Origin: Bacteroidaceae bacterium
GTDB lineage: Bacteria; Bacteroidota; Bacteroidia; Bacteroidales; Bacteroidaceae
NCBI GenBank assembly: GCA_017628845.1
Contig: JAGBYI010000189.1
Coordinates: 1-35,027, forward strand
Direction of reading: 5' to 3'
Length of the DNA: 35,027 bases
Of the stretch, positions 34,787 to 35,027 are shown piece after piece. The position numbers were made by a program, and so were the translations under genes. Numbering within the stretch: the stretch's first letter is position 1; each line of letters opens with the position of its first letter. Below the pieces are notes generated by a model, which was not told where the DNA came from, did not search any database, and saw only the letters and a program-made list of their open reading frames with translations.

Positions 34787-34865
34787 CCCTCCCGAGGACC
34801 GACCCTTGACGTCCCGAGGACCGAGGCGAGAGTTCCCGGTTCTTTCGGTCGAGTCCTCGGGAGGA
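34787..34865. repeat. Intergenic GC-rich inverted repeat, copy C
   Basis: CCTCCCGAGGAC (34788-34799) pairs perfectly with GTCCTCGGGAGG (34853-34864). A second left arm, CCCGAGGACCGA (34813-34824), repeats the first. The 37 bases from that arm onward match copy B at 36 positions. It lies 45 bp after pyrH. The flanking bases from 34866 to 35027 show no gene or clear signal. Confidence 0.75.
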
Positions 34866-35027
34866 CTAATTTACATCAATACTATGCCCTGTCTTTTCCT
34901 GATTTCAGTAGACGTTTTTTTGCTTCATTAGCTGAAAAGATTTACACCTTTTCTCTATCCATACTGTTGATGTTTACGGTATCCTTGATTCCATGCTGTT
35001 GTTGTTGACACTTTCGCTCAGATGGGA

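Noticed and set aside
1-35027. CRISPR arrays, prophage, transposases or toxin-antitoxin pairs
   Set aside because: None seen on either strand; repeats found are palindromic or heptameric and lack spacers or associated genes.

Overview
The window looks like chromosomal DNA of a Bacteroidales bacterium, most likely a Prevotella-like member of the Prevotellaceae. Three things point there. Promoters have the Bacteroidota form (-7 TAnnTTTG, with a TTTG-like -33 box 19-20 nt upstream). Several proteins belong to families typical of Bacteroidota: a DUF4271 membrane protein, a DUF2723/TMEM260-like protein, an S9B dipeptidyl peptidase, an archaeal-type phosphatidylserine decarboxylase, and a long LeuRS with lineage insertions. 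Finally, a succinyl/acetyl-CoA transferase fits succinate/propionate fermentation. Nearly all genes are core metabolic or information-processing genes, and no phage, transposase, CRISPR array or defence island was seen.

Layout. 1-7473 is minus-strand: a YitT-type membrane protein cut by the window edge, leuS, an orphan noncoding RNA on the plus strand (about 3922-4148), a 38-codon membrane peptide, an S41 protease and a PfkB-family kinase. 7503-18931 is plus-strand: two identical tRNA-Asn genes, a serine acetyltransferase, a THUMP-type RNA methyltransferase, a DPP4-like peptidase, purD, then four tightly packed or overlapping genes that look envelope-related (unknown polytopic protein, YqaA, DUF2723/TMEM260-like protein, polysaccharide deacetylase). 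19219-25219 is minus-strand: a metK-LOG-DUF4271-hemD-rnpA-yidD run with overlapping or abutting genes, followed by a CoA-transferase. 25479-25851 is a frameshifted remnant of a Na/Pi-cotransporter PhoU-like tail. 26078-27910 (minus) is psd-pssA-tsaE. 28072-34742 (plus) is dnaE, trxA, an acidic unknown protein, tadA, yraN, birA and pyrH.

The most interesting material is noncoding. (i) An independent transcription unit with its own promoter and terminator encodes a roughly 225-nt RNA, possibly 6S-like. (ii) The metK leader carries what looks like a SAM-II riboswitch; the AUG inside its conserved AUGCUAAA starts a 27-codon upstream ORF, and two tandem promoters share a 17-bp direct repeat. (iii) Three intergenic copies of a GC-rich inverted-repeat family sit at 4327-4428, 18969-19071 and 34787-34865. 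(iv) An array of ten heptamers begins exactly at the yidD stop codon and is followed by a perfect-armed palindrome.

Everything here comes from reading the sequence; no database search, covariance model or folding program was run. Family names rest on recognised motifs, and coordinates of noncoding elements are good to a few bases.
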